47,113 bases of DNA from Thermoanaerobaculia bacterium (GCA_017883205.1 JADGNZ010000047.1:1-47113); one strand, 5' to 3'. Counted from the stretch's first letter, positions 1 to 9,824 are shown. Numbers and translations: made by a program. The notes: generated by a model from the letters alone, not told the origin.

Positions 1-98
1 GCCGGGCACCTCCGTGTCTCGAGCTTCGACAACCCGATTCTACGGGGACTCGGCGGTACTTCATCCCTCTCGTTTCAAAGCTGTTTTGGACACGTGTG

Positions 99-308
99 GC
101 TCCGGGACCAAAAAGTTTTGCTCCGGGAGGGAAAAGTTTTGCTCCGGGATCAAAAAGTTTCCCTCCAAGAGGAAAAAGTTTTGCTCCAGGATCAAAAAGT
201 TTTACTCCCCCCAGAGAAAGTTTCTCTCCAAGAGCAAAAAGTTTTGCTTCGGGATCAAAAAGTCTTACTCCAGGAGCAGAAGATTTTGGTCCTGATCAGA
301 AGAGTTTT
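99..308. repeat. Tandem array of ten 21-bp units (type 1)
   Basis: Ten consecutive units of exactly 21 bp start at 99, 120, 141, 162, 183, 204, 225, 246, 267 and 288. Each has a GC-rich half (consensus GCTCCGGGA) and an AT-rich, nearly palindromic half (CAAAAAGTTTTG). The left units are the most regular and the right ones decay. Because 21 is a multiple of 3, all three + frames stay open and would encode heptad repeats (for example DQKVLLR), so openness is not evidence for a gene. The array begins 92 bp beyond the stop of the transketolase-family gene. There are no unique spacers, so it is not CRISPR. Function is unknown. Confidence 0.9.
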
Positions 309-399
309 GCGCGGAACCTGAAAAATCTCCTCATTCGTATAAAGAACGCAATCGTTGATCGCAATCTGGCGACCCGTACTTCGATCGTCCGCACCGGCG

Positions 400-2760
400 T
401 CAAGCGCGCACGTATTCCGCGATTCTGCGGAACTGGCTCGGGCCATCGAGACCCGCTTCCGCGATCACGGCACGCGCCTGGCCGCTGCCCGTGTAGTGGC
501 CGTGCATGAACGGATGCATCGTCATGGCCCGTCCGCGGTCGGAGCGGATCCAGCGGTACATCGTCGGCAGCGTGAAGCCCGTAATTCCCATCGCCAGTTG
601 CTGCCGGGCCTCCGGGAAGATGGCGTCGCGCTCCTCCTCCGGCAGTGAATCGAAGAGCTCCGCGCTGGCGACATAGAAAGCGTCGACGGCGATGCCGGCG
701 CGATCGAGCAGCGGCAGAGTCTCCGTCACGAACGCATACGTCACGCCTGATTCCTGCAGCACGATGGTGGCGTCACAACGTCCCGGCGCCTCGCGAAGGC
801 AATAGACTCCTTGCGCCGCCCGAACCGCGGGGGCCAGGCCGAGTGCCTCGCGATCGACGACCGTTTGCGGAGGCCGCGTGACGAACGGTGCGATCACGGA
901 CGGACGCCGCGCAATGGCCGCAGTGAGAAGCGGCCAGATTTCCTGCGCATCCCATGGGGTCAGCGTGATCATCGCGCCCGGCGGGAAGTTCTCCTGCAGC
1001 AACTGCAACGGCTGCGGATCAGCATGGGTCGGTCCATCCTCGCCAGTGGCCAGCCCGGCATGGGCACAGACGAGGATCATCGGCCGCGCCGCTTCCCCCG
1101 TCGCCTCGTTGCGGGCCTGGTTCCCGATCGCATGCAACCGCGCGGCGATATGTCCGAGCGGGGCGAGGAAGGCAGCGTACGACGAGCCGGCGCCGATGTG
1201 TTTTCCGAAGGATGAGACGCCGGAGAGCACGGCGGCCATCGCGTCTTCGCAGATGCCGCCGATTGAGAGTGTTCGCGAGTCGCGGTTGCTGACACAGTTG
1301 AAGAAACCTGGCTGAAAATCCTTCCCCGCCTCGCCGATGCTGGTCGATCCGAGAAGGTCCGCGGCAGCCAGGAAGATTGCGCCGCCGCTGAAGCGATTGA
1401 GATATCCGAGGGTCTTGCCGAGATGTCCGCGGAGCGTGGTGGCGTGTCCGGGCGTGAGCCGGAGCTCGGATGGTGGGATGCCGGCGTTGGCAGGCAGGAC
1501 GTGGCCACAACCCGCCAGCGCGTAGACGTCGCCGACGCATGGAGCGGACGGCCGCGGCTTCCGTTTCGCGGAGACGAGCCGTTCCCTCGAAGCACCGAGG
1601 AGCGCAGCCAGCGTCCGCACCATCTGCGGCTGGTTCTCCATCCAGTTGCGAATGGTGCTGAGCGCCTGCCAGTAGCATCGCTCGACCATGACCGCGTTTG
1701 TGCCGTCATCGCAAAGCGACGAATTCAGCTCGCAGCAGGGAACATCGCCCGCCGGAATGGATAGCGCATCGAAGAAGCCACGCGAGCACAACTTGTGTCC
1801 GGCGCCGTGCGAGGCCCGTCCTTCGATGCCGTAGCGCCAGCCCTTTTGTGTGCGATAGACGATGGCCGTCGGCCGGTTGTTGTCGCTGAGCAGCGCCATC
1901 CGCTGTGCGGCAGCGATCTGCTGCAGATTCGTCCCGTCCGGAACCGACACCACATTCCAGTCATGCAGATGAAAAAGTCCGGCCGGATCCCACTGCACGT
2001 AGTCGCCCCGCTCTGTTCCCTCGCGCGTGACGTGGTCGGAATCGATCGACGATTGATTCCAATCGACATGCACGACGACGTTGGCCAGCGATGCCGTTCC
2101 TGCAAATGCCAGCGCCTCGGCGACACGTCCTGGGGTCAGTCCACCTTCTCCCTCGAGGATGTGGACGCGCGGCGCGGCTTCGCCGAACCAGTCGAAGGCC
2201 GCCAGTGCGTATCCGAGCGAGGAGCCCATGCCGACACCCGATGCGCCGGTGGCGAGCGGTACGAACGGCGTCGCCGGTGTGGGGTGGCCATCGAGTGCTT
2301 TCGCGCCGAGCACGCGGAAGAGGGGCGTTGTGGTGTTTGGATTACGGCGGAAGCCGAGAAGGTCTTCCAGTCGAAGGTCGCCGCTTCCCTCCCGTCCTAC
2401 TCCGGCGATGCGAAGGATTTCGGAGCGCAGCGCCGACATCGCGTAGAGGCCGAGGGCCTTGTGACCGGCGCCGAGGGAGAGGACGTCGGCGTCGTCGCGC
2501 TCGGAATCGAGGGCGTCGTAATCCATCGTCCGGAAGAACAGCATCGAGAGAATGCGGCCGGCGGAGATCGATCCGCCCGGATGGCCGGACAACGGTGCGT
2601 AGTTGTAGAGCATCGCGCAAAGAGAGCGATAGGCCAGGTCGAACGTCTCCAGCGCATCGAGCTCGTCCTGACTGAGCGCGTCGAGCTCGAGACGGGAATG
2701 ATTGAGACGCGCGAGATCGATGCGCGTGGAGCCCTGCGGCTCGATCGTGGCCGTCGTCAT
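400..2760 (-). CDS. Transketolase-family ThDP-dependent enzyme
   Basis: This 786-residue protein has the three-part transketolase layout. The N-terminal ThDP domain has GHPGGS (59-64), an LSLGAGHKALGLY stretch and GEG (204-206) followed by N235, in place of the usual GDG...N ThDP/Mg motif. A pyrimidine-binding domain contains EDGPTHADPQPLQLL, and the C-terminal domain ends in an MHPFMHGHYTGSG-like segment. It probably transfers two-carbon units or acts on a related 2-oxo acid; substrates cannot be read from the sequence. It is longer than ordinary transketolase (about 660 residues) and shorter than AceE. Its ATG overlaps the stop of the upstream aminotransferase (ATGA), so the two are translationally coupled. 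Family is confident; substrate is not. Confidence 0.85.
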   Translation of the reverse strand: MTTATIEPQGSTRIDLARLNHSRLELDALSQDELDALETFDLAYRSLCAMLYNYAPLSGHPGGSISAGRILSMLFFRTMDYDALDSERDDADVLSLGAGHKALGLYAMSALRSEILRIAGVGREGSGDLRLEDLLGFRRNPNTTTPLFRVLGAKALDGHPTPATPFVPLATGASGVGMGSSLGYALAAFDWFGEAAPRVHILEGEGGLTPGRVAEALAFAGTASLANVVVHVDWNQSSIDSDHVTREGTERGDYVQWDPAGLFHLHDWNVVSVPDGTNLQQIAAAQRMALLSDNNRPTAIVYRTQKGWRYGIEGRASHGAGHKLCSRGFFDALSIPAGDVPCCELNSSLCDDGTNAVMVERCYWQALSTIRNWMENQPQMVRTLAALLGASRERLVSAKRKPRPSAPCVGDVYALAGCGHVLPANAGIPPSELRLTPGHATTLRGHLGKTLGYLNRFSGGAIFLAAADLLGSTSIGEAGKDFQPGFFNCVSNRDSRTLSIGGICEDAMAAVLSGVSSFGKHIGAGSSYAAFLAPLGHIAARLHAIGNQARNEATGEAARPMILVCAHAGLATGEDGPTHADPQPLQLLQENFPPGAMITLTPWDAQEIWPLLTAAIARRPSVIAPFVTRPPQTVVDREALGLAPAVRAAQGVYCLREAPGRCDATIVLQESGVTYAFVTETLPLLDRAGIAVDAFYVASAELFDSLPEEERDAIFPEARQQLAMGITGFTLPTMYRWIRSDRGRAMTMHPFMHGHYTGSGQARAVIAEAGLDGPSQFRRIAEYVRA

Positions 2761-4070
2761 GGCGTCTTCCTTTCCACGAAGTTACGGAAACCCTCCGGAT
2801 CGTCCGCGGCGAGAGCGATGCGGAATGTCGCTTCCATCAGATCCTCGAGACCGGTGGCGATCGAGATCCGCAGATAGTGTTTTCCTTCGTGGCCGATTGC
2901 GCCAAACGAACGGCGGTCCAGCGTGGCCACGTGATGGACGAAGAGGAGAAAGCGCTGGAAAAGCGTTGACGGCGAGCTGGCTTCGCGCGCGGACCTGGGG
3001 AGCCTGTTCCATGCCTCGACCGCGCCGACGCGGTCACAGACGCCGGCGATGTCGGGAAAGAGATAGAAGGCCCCTTTTGGCGTCGGGCACGTCACGCCGG
3101 GGATCGAGTTGAGCCGTTCCACGACGACGTCGCGGCGGCGCTGGAACTCCGCGACCATGGCCTGGATCTCTGGCTCGCTCTCCGGCGACTCGATGGCGAG
3201 TTTCGCGCCGAGCTGGTTGTAGCCTGAGACGCAGGAGAGATAGTTGATGTTGAGGTTCAGGAAGGCCTGCGCTTCCTCGACGGTGGGGAGGATCGCCCAC
3301 CCGACCCGCCCGCCCGTCCATGCATAGGTTTTCGACACGCCCGATACGATGATCGTCCGTTCTTCCATTCCGGGGATGGAGGCGATGGAATGGTGCTGCG
3401 CTCCGTCGAAGAGGATTCGTTCGTACACCTCGTCGGAATAGACGCGAACATCGTCGGGAGCGCGCCGGAGAATCACATCCGCGAGCTCCTCGAGTTGTTC
3501 GCGCGTGGCCACGCCGCCGGTAGGGTTCGATGGAAAGTTGAGGTAGATGAGCCTTGTGCGCTCGCTGATCAGCGGCGCGAGCTCCGCGGCGCCGCACGTG
3601 AATCCGTTCTCGTGATGCAGATGCATCGGTACCGGCACGGCGCCGAGATAGCGAGTGAACGATTCATAGATGGGAAACCCGGGACTGGGGTAGATGACCT
3701 CGTCGCCCGGATCGCAATAGATGTGCTGCGCCATTCCGATCGGCGGTTTGGCGCCGGGGAAAATCACGACGCGGTCAGGCGTGATCTTGATTCCGCGCGA
3801 AGCGCCCACGTCGCGGGCCACCGTCGCTCGCAGAGACTCCAGCCCTTGCGGATCGCCGTAATGCGTCATGCCGAGATCGATCTGGCGTTTCACCTCATGG
3901 GCGATGTGGCCGGGGAGCGGAAAATCGGGCTCTCCGACGTGGCATTTGATGACACGCTCGCCACGCTGCTCGATCTCGCGGATCAACGGCGCGATCTTGA
4001 ACGCATTCTCGGAGCCGAGAAGAGACACTCGTCGCGCAAAATGCGGTGCCGCCAATGTACTGATTTGCAT
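2757..4070 (-). CDS. Class I/II PLP-dependent aminotransferase
   Basis: The protein is a fold-type I aminotransferase of the aspartate aminotransferase group, 437 residues from the chosen start. Visible motifs are YGDPQGLESLR near 71-81, NPTGG around N182, SDEVYE at 212-217, the PLP lysine K247 in SGVSKTYAWTGGRVGW, and a C-terminal YLRISIAT arginine that would bind the substrate carboxylate. I chose the ATG at 4070 because AGGA lies about 10 bases upstream and family homology begins just after it; an upstream in-frame start at 4142 would add 24 unlikely residues. It is the first gene of a two-gene unit with the transketolase-family enzyme. The amino donor and acceptor cannot be told; the pairing suggests carbon-skeleton metabolism of an amino or keto acid. 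Confidence 0.88.
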   Translation of the reverse strand: MQISTLAAPHFARRVSLLGSENAFKIAPLIREIEQRGERVIKCHVGEPDFPLPGHIAHEVKRQIDLGMTHYGDPQGLESLRATVARDVGASRGIKITPDRVVIFPGAKPPIGMAQHIYCDPGDEVIYPSPGFPIYESFTRYLGAVPVPMHLHHENGFTCGAAELAPLISERTRLIYLNFPSNPTGGVATREQLEELADVILRRAPDDVRVYSDEVYERILFDGAQHHSIASIPGMEERTIIVSGVSKTYAWTGGRVGWAILPTVEEAQAFLNLNINYLSCVSGYNQLGAKLAIESPESEPEIQAMVAEFQRRRDVVVERLNSIPGVTCPTPKGAFYLFPDIAGVCDRVGAVEAWNRLPRSAREASSPSTLFQRFLLFVHHVATLDRRSFGAIGHEGKHYLRISIATGLEDLMEATFRIALAADDPEGFRNFVERKTP

Positions 4071-4344
4071 GACGGCAGTTTCCTGCGGTGAGGGTTCTGT
4101 CACAGTGCGGCTGCTCACAAAGAGGTGTGATGGACCTCGCATCCGGCGCCGCAGGATCGGCTACCACTCCGAAAGGCAGACGGAGGAGGCTGGCCGAAAC
4201 CGCGGGCGCTTTGGCCGCGCATTCGAGTCGTCGGCAGCAAGGCTGTTTCGCGATTGCGGAGAGGCCGCAGGTAGGTGAGATCGCATCTAACCGATCTGGA
4301 CGCTCGGGTTACACTGACGCATCGAGCATTCTTGCGCCGCTCTC

Positions 4345-7047
4345 GTGTTGCTTCAGGACCGTGCCGCCAGCGCGCTCGCGGTGGCCACGCTTTTCACGGC
4401 GGCGGCGATTCTCATCCTCGGGACCGCCGTTCTGGTCCGGACGCGTGTCACGCTCGTCGTCCGGCTCTTCTTCGTACTGTCGGTCGCCGCGAGCGGATGG
4501 CTCTGCTTCTACGGGCTCATGTACAACGCCGCGAGCGCTGAGAACGCGCTGATCTTCGCGCGCATCGGCGGCGCGTTTTCCAGCATCCTCCCAGCGGCCA
4601 CGTTCCACTTCGCTGCGTCCTACACGAGCCGGCGCCGCGCGCTGCGCAACTACATTCTCTTCTGCTGGATGTTCTGCGGGGGGATCGCGCTGCTGCAACT
4701 GGCAACGCCGTACTTCATCAATGGTATGCGGCAGTTCGACTGGGGGTTTTTCCCGATCGGACCGGCCTATAACCTCTCGTGGATCCTGGTTTTCACGGCG
4801 ATGTTCGTACTGGCGATCCGGATGCTCTGGAAGGTGATGGAGTCGAGCGACGGACTCGATCGGGATCGTGCCCGCGCGCTCGTCATCGCGTTCAGCGTGG
4901 CCATGTTGTCCGGCATCGACTTCCTGCCGACGATCGGGATCAACGTACCTCCGTTCGGCTTCGTACCGGTGCTGGCTTTCGTTGCCATCGCCGCGCATGC
5001 CGTCTGGCGTTACCGGCTCGTCGACCTCACGCCCGAGTACGCAGCGAGCCAGATTCTGGCGACGATGAAGGGTGCGGTGATCGTCGTCGACCTGGAGGGG
5101 AAGATCCGCGTGGCCAATCACGCGGCTTCGGTGATGCTTGGCTATCGCGATCCGGGTCTGATCGGGAAACACCTCCGTAGCGTGGTCTCGCCGGACGAGA
5201 ATCTCACCACCGGCCAACTCATCCAGAGCCTGGGCATGCTCGAGCAGAACATGGTCTGGAGCACTGCCGCGGGCGGACACATCGACGTACTCGCGACATC
5301 ATCATTTGTCCGCGATGAGGGCGGCGATCCGGTCGGCGTCGTCTACGCCGCGACCGACATCACCGAACGCCGCCGCAACGAGCAGCGGCTGCGCGAGAGC
5401 GAGGAGCGCTACCGCCTTTTGTTCGAGCGCAATCTGGCCGGCGTTTATCGAAGCTCACTCGATGGCCCCATTCTCGATTGCAACGATGCCCTGGCGCGCA
5501 CGTTCGGCTTCCGCAACCGCGGAGAGCTCCTCGGGCAGTCCGCGTTCTCTCTCTACAACGCCCCCGAAGATCGTCAGAGATTGCTCGCCCGGGTGCGCGA
5601 GCACGGTTCACTCTCCAATATCGAAGTGCTGATGCGCCGCCGTGACGGCTCGCCGGTGTGGGTCAGCGAGAACATGACGCTGCTCGACGGCGTCATTCTC
5701 GAAGGGACAATCCTCGACATCACCGACCGGAAAGTGGCGCAGGAGCAGATGGAGTATCAGGCCTATCACGACGTGCTCACAGGCCTCCCGAATCGCCTCC
5801 TCTTCCGCGACCGTATCGAGATCGCGCTCGCCCATGCGAAGCGGCATCGCACCAACGCCGCGGTGATGTTCCTCGATCTCGATCAATTCAAGCTGGTCAA
5901 CGACACACTCGGCCACACGGTCGGCGACGGTCTTCTGCAGGAAGTGGCGAACCGGCTCGTCGCCTCGATCCGCGCGGACGACACTGTGGCCCGGATGGGC
6001 GGCGACGAATTCACCGTGCTCCTCACCGACATCAGGGAGACCGGCAGCTCCGCAATCGTCGCGCAGAAGTTGCTGGACGCGATCTCGCGGCCGATGGAGA
6101 TCGAAGGTCACGAGCTCTACGTCACCACGAGTATCGGCATCGCTTTGTTTCCGGACGATGGCAGCGACGCCGAGACACTCCTGCGGCGCTCGGACAGTGC
6201 GATGTACCGCGCCAAGGAAGCGGGAAGGAACAACTTCCAGTTTGCTCCGATCACGACGGTTGAGATGACCTCGGAACGCTTGGAGATCGAGAGAAGCCTT
6301 CATCACGCTTTCGAGCGCGAGGAGTTCGTCGTCCACTACCAGCCGATGACGAACCTCCTGACCGGAAGCATCGTCGGCGCTGAGGCTCTGATCCGCTGGA
6401 ACCATCCGGAGAAAGGGCTGATGCCGCCGGACGACTTCATCCCGATCGCTGAAGAGTGCGGCCTGATTCTGCCGATCGGTGAATGGGTTTTGCGAACGGC
6501 CGTGCGGCAGATGAAGGAATGGCATCCCGAGCACGGGCTGCTGCGCGTTGCGGTCAATCTTTCGGCGCGGCAATTCCAGCAGCGCGACCTCACAACGATG
6601 ATCGAGAAGATCCTCACCGAGAGCAACTACCCGCCCGAGCTGCTCGACATCGAGATCACGGAGTCGACGGCCATGCACAATGCGGACGTTTCGCTCGCTG
6701 TGATGACCCGGCTGCGAAGCATGGGCGTCCGGATCTCGATCGATGACTTCGGCACCGGTTACTCGTCGCTCAGCTACCTGAAACGCTTCCCGATCGACAC
6801 GGTGAAGATCGATCAGAACTTCGTGCGCGATCTGTCGGACGTGTCGAACGACGGCGCGATCATCACCGCCGTCATCTCGATGGCGCGTGCGCTCAACCTG
6901 CGCGTCGTCGCCGAGGGTGTGGAGACTGAGGCGCAGCTCGCGTTCCTGCGGCGCGAGAACTGCGAGGTCGTGCAGGGTTTCCTGCATAGCCGGCCAGTCT
7001 CTGCTGCTGAGTTCGAGAGCTCGTTGCGCGCGCGAACCGTTCGGTGA
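4345..7047 (+). CDS. 7TM-PAS-PAS-GGDEF-EAL cyclic-di-GMP enzyme
   Basis: A 900-residue integral membrane protein for cyclic-di-GMP turnover. About seven hydrophobic segments fill residues 5-225, resembling the 7TM sensor found on some histidine kinases. Two PAS domains follow (about 233-345 and 350-465). The diguanylate cyclase domain has an intact GGDEF (552-556) and an RxxD inhibitory site (RADD, 543-546). The EAL phosphodiesterase domain has EAL at 680-682, NLSARQF, DIEITES, IDDFGTGYSS and VVAEGVET. Both domains therefore look catalytically competent, and which activity dominates is unknown. The start is GTG, with hydrophobic sequence beginning almost at once. It is divergent from the aminotransferase across a 274-bp gap in which I see no clear site. 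Confidence 0.93.
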   Translation: MLLQDRAASALAVATLFTAAAILILGTAVLVRTRVTLVVRLFFVLSVAASGWLCFYGLMYNAASAENALIFARIGGAFSSILPAATFHFAASYTSRRRALRNYILFCWMFCGGIALLQLATPYFINGMRQFDWGFFPIGPAYNLSWILVFTAMFVLAIRMLWKVMESSDGLDRDRARALVIAFSVAMLSGIDFLPTIGINVPPFGFVPVLAFVAIAAHAVWRYRLVDLTPEYAASQILATMKGAVIVVDLEGKIRVANHAASVMLGYRDPGLIGKHLRSVVSPDENLTTGQLIQSLGMLEQNMVWSTAAGGHIDVLATSSFVRDEGGDPVGVVYAATDITERRRNEQRLRESEERYRLLFERNLAGVYRSSLDGPILDCNDALARTFGFRNRGELLGQSAFSLYNAPEDRQRLLARVREHGSLSNIEVLMRRRDGSPVWVSENMTLLDGVILEGTILDITDRKVAQEQMEYQAYHDVLTGLPNRLLFRDRIEIALAHAKRHRTNAAVMFLDLDQFKLVNDTLGHTVGDGLLQEVANRLVASIRADDTVARMGGDEFTVLLTDIRETGSSAIVAQKLLDAISRPMEIEGHELYVTTSIGIALFPDDGSDAETLLRRSDSAMYRAKEAGRNNFQFAPITTVEMTSERLEIERSLHHAFEREEFVVHYQPMTNLLTGSIVGAEALIRWNHPEKGLMPPDDFIPIAEECGLILPIGEWVLRTAVRQMKEWHPEHGLLRVAVNLSARQFQQRDLTTMIEKILTESNYPPELLDIEITESTAMHNADVSLAVMTRLRSMGVRISIDDFGTGYSSLSYLKRFPIDTVKIDQNFVRDLSDVSNDGAIITAVISMARALNLRVVAEGVETEAQLAFLRRENCEVVQGFLHSRPVSAAEFESSLRARTVR

Positions 7048-7065
7048 CGTTAGAATCCGCGAGCC

Positions 7066-8730
7066 ATGAAAAAGCTCGCGCTTCTTTTCCTTGCCGCTCT
7101 GTCGCTGAATGCAGCAACGCCGGTCGATCCGTCGCAAGTCGCGCCCGACATCGACAAACGTCTTGCCCGATTCCAGAAAGTGGAGATGCCGTTCTCGTTC
7201 GCGGGGATGAGCGCCCGCGAGCGGCGCGTCGTCGACGAGATGATCGCAGCGTGCCGCGATCTCGAAGACGTCTACTGGCGCCAGAACGATCCCGACGACA
7301 TCGCGCTCTACAACAACCTCGCGCGTGCGGCCGACCCGAAACTGCAGGCGGCGCGGCGCTACCTCTGGCTCAATGGCAGCCACTACGACCTTCTCAATCA
7401 CAACGAGCCCTTCATCGGCAGCGAGCCGATGCCGCCAGGCCGCAGCCTTCTTCCGAAGGGCGTGTCGCGCGATGAGATCGAAGCGTACGTCGCCGCGCAT
7501 CCGGCAGAGAAGAAAGCGATCTACGACGAACACTCCGTCGTCGAAGCGACAAGCCGCAGTCCGCTCAAACTGAAGGCGACGCCGTATCACGTCAAATACC
7601 GCCACTGGCTCGAAGCGGCCGCAGGTCATCTTCGCAATGCGGCTGCGGCCAGCGACGACAAAGCCTTCGCGAACTACCTGCGCATGCGCGCGAAGGCGCT
7701 TCTCACCGACGACTACTACGCCAGTGATCTGGCCTGGGTGCGGCTGAAGGATCCGAAGTTCGATCTGATCTTCGCTCCCTACGAGACCTATCTCGACGAC
7801 CTCCTCGGCGTGAAGACTTCCTACGGTGCGTCGGTGCTCGTGCGCAACGAGTCGGAGTCGAAGAAGCTGGCGGTCTTCCAGAAGTACGTTCCGGACATTC
7901 AGGACGCGCTGCCTCTCGCCGCCGAGGACCGGCCGTCGAAGAAGGGGCTGGCGTCGCCGATGGAAGTGATGGACGCGCCGTTCCGCGCCGGCGATCTGCG
8001 GCACGGCTATCAGGCCGCCGCCGACAATCTTCCGAACGATCCGCGCATCCACGAGAAGGTCGGATCGAAGATGATCTTCTTCAAGAACTTCACCGACGCG
8101 CGCGTGAACTACGTGATTCTCCCGCTGGCGAAATACATCATGCGCGTCGACCAGGCCGCCCAAGCCTCGGGTGAGGGCTATCTGGCCGCTGTGATGATGC
8201 ACGAGATCTCCCACGGTCTGGGACCGGCCTTCGCGCGCAAGGGAGGCCAACATGTCGACATTCGCGAGGCGATCGGACCGGCTTACTCAGGATTAGAAGA
8301 AGCGAAGGCTGACGTCACCGGCATGTTCGGCCTGAAGTGGCTCGTCGATCGCGGAGCGCTTCCGAAGGAACGGCTCGAGGAGTATTACGCCTCGTACGTT
8401 GCCGGAATCTTCCGTACCGTGCGCTTTGGTACCGCCGAGGCGCATGGACGGGCGGAGATGATGGAGTTCAACTTCCTCGCGGAGAAGGGTGCGATCGTGC
8501 GCGAAGCGTCCGGGCGCTACGGCATCGACTACGCGAAGATGCCCGACGCGCTGTCCGCCCTGGCGAAGGAGCTGCTCGATATCGAAGCGACCGGCGACCG
8601 CGCGCGCGCCGAGAGCTGGTTCAATCGCTACGAGAAGATGCCGGCCGAGCTTCGCGCGGCTCTCGACGCGGCGACGAACGTTCCCGTCGATATCGATCCG
8701 CTCGTGCCGTTTCACGAAGGAGTGCAATAA
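7066..8730 (+). CDS. Secreted M49-like (DPP III-type) zinc metallopeptidase
   Basis: A 554-residue protein with a short signal peptide (MKKLALLFLAALSLNA). The zinc site is HEISH at 379-383, and a second motif EEAKAD is at 411-416, 28 residues later. This pairing matches peptidase family M49, where the second motif supplies a zinc-binding glutamate. Classic DPP III has a hexapeptide HExxGH; the five-residue form here is a known bacterial variant. The predicted location is the periplasm or cell surface, where it would remove dipeptides or process peptides. It starts 18 bases after the GGDEF-EAL stop, so the two may be co-transcribed, without an obvious functional link. Family assignment is good; the substrate is unknown. 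Confidence 0.82.
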   Translation: MKKLALLFLAALSLNAATPVDPSQVAPDIDKRLARFQKVEMPFSFAGMSARERRVVDEMIAACRDLEDVYWRQNDPDDIALYNNLARAADPKLQAARRYLWLNGSHYDLLNHNEPFIGSEPMPPGRSLLPKGVSRDEIEAYVAAHPAEKKAIYDEHSVVEATSRSPLKLKATPYHVKYRHWLEAAAGHLRNAAAASDDKAFANYLRMRAKALLTDDYYASDLAWVRLKDPKFDLIFAPYETYLDDLLGVKTSYGASVLVRNESESKKLAVFQKYVPDIQDALPLAAEDRPSKKGLASPMEVMDAPFRAGDLRHGYQAAADNLPNDPRIHEKVGSKMIFFKNFTDARVNYVILPLAKYIMRVDQAAQASGEGYLAAVMMHEISHGLGPAFARKGGQHVDIREAIGPAYSGLEEAKADVTGMFGLKWLVDRGALPKERLEEYYASYVAGIFRTVRFGTAEAHGRAEMMEFNFLAEKGAIVREASGRYGIDYAKMPDALSALAKELLDIEATGDRARAESWFNRYEKMPAELRAALDAATNVPVDIDPLVPFHEGVQ

Positions 8731-8760
8731 GACGCTCAGTTTTGACGATGTTACCAGTGC

Positions 8761-9816
8761 GTGGGAAGACGAGGCAGCCGCGGGCGCGGAACAGAAGATT
8801 GGGAGGAACCGGCTGGCGATCGGCGCGGCGGTAAACGACGCAAGCCGGATGCTGCGGATGATCCCTCCGACAACGGGGCGTGGGGGGAAGCAGGTGATGC
8901 CGATCCTCGTACAGCCGCGATGATCATCTCGGTCGGCAGTGGACGTTGCCGGCTCTTCCACGATGGGCGCGAATTCGACTGCGTCGTTCCGCCGGAGCTG
9001 GCTGTCCGGCAGAAGAGCGCGTTGGCGGTCGGCGATCGCGTCGTTACCGAGGCTCTGGCCGACGGTACTTGCCGGCTGGCCGCGGTTCTTGCCCGCCGCA
9101 CCAGGCTCTCGCGCCCAGATCCGCTCAATCCGCATCTGCAGCGTCTGATCGCGGCCAACATCGACATCGTCATTCACGTCGTTTCGGTGAAGGCGCCGCC
9201 GCTGCGGCCGCGGCTCATCGACCGTTTTCTCATCGCCATCCAGCGCGGCGGCGCGGAAGCAGCGATCTGCGTGAACAAGATCGATCTGCTGGAGCCGGAC
9301 GAACGTGCCCGCGAGCTGGCATCGCTCGATCCCTATCGAGCACTTGACGTACCGGTCGTAGGGTGCTCGATCAAGAGCGGCGAGGGGATCGCGGAGCTGC
9401 GCGCTCTCGTCGAGGGGAGAACTTGTGCGCTCGTCGGGCACAGCGGCGTTGGCAAGTCGTCGATTCTCAACGCCCTCGATGAGCGTCTCGACATTGCCAC
9501 CGGCGAGCTGCACAAACGCGGCACCGGCCGCCACACCACCACCGCCTCCACCCTCCACGACCTCGGCGGCAACACGTTTCTCATCGACACTCCCGGCATC
9601 CGCGAGTTCGGCCTCTGGAAGCTGACCCTGGAAACGCTGCGCGATTACTTCCCGGAATTCTCCGAGCCCGGCGAGTACTGTCGCTTCAACGATTGCTCGC
9701 ACCTGCCCGAGCCCGGATGCGCCGTGAAAGAGCGCGCCGAGTCGGGAGAGTTGAGCAACGCGCGGTACCAGGCCTACGTGCGGCTGGCGGAAGATTTGTC
9801 GGCGCCAAAGGGTTGA
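8761..9816 (+). CDS. rsgA: Ribosome small-subunit-dependent GTPase RsgA
   Basis: RsgA is a circularly permuted GTPase that acts in late maturation of the 30S subunit. The motifs occur in the permuted order G4-G1-G3: NKID, then GHSGVGKSS, then DTPG. An N-terminal OB-like region precedes them (ISVGSGRCRLFHDG). The C-terminal zinc site is CRFNDCSHLPEPGC. The GTG at 8761 gives 351 residues with a basic tail (GRRGSRGRGTEDW) of the kind common in RsgA. The ATG at 8920 would begin directly at the OB domain and cannot be excluded. It lies 30 bases after the peptidase gene. Confidence 0.95.
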   Translation: MGRRGSRGRGTEDWEEPAGDRRGGKRRKPDAADDPSDNGAWGEAGDADPRTAAMIISVGSGRCRLFHDGREFDCVVPPELAVRQKSALAVGDRVVTEALADGTCRLAAVLARRTRLSRPDPLNPHLQRLIAANIDIVIHVVSVKAPPLRPRLIDRFLIAIQRGGAEAAICVNKIDLLEPDERARELASLDPYRALDVPVVGCSIKSGEGIAELRALVEGRTCALVGHSGVGKSSILNALDERLDIATGELHKRGTGRHTTTASTLHDLGGNTFLIDTPGIREFGLWKLTLETLRDYFPEFSEPGEYCRFNDCSHLPEPGCAVKERAESGELSNARYQAYVRLAEDLSAPKG

Positions 9817-9824
9817 CGCGCCGC

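Noticed and set aside
99-308. CRISPR array or heptad coiled-coil gene at the left edge
   Set aside because: The units abut with no unique spacers, and all three frames are open because the period is 21. No frame has a convincing start and RBS.
5608-8253. An 881-codon - strand frame opposite the GGDEF-EAL and peptidase genes
   Set aside because: It is antisense to two clearly recognised proteins and arises from high GC codon bias.
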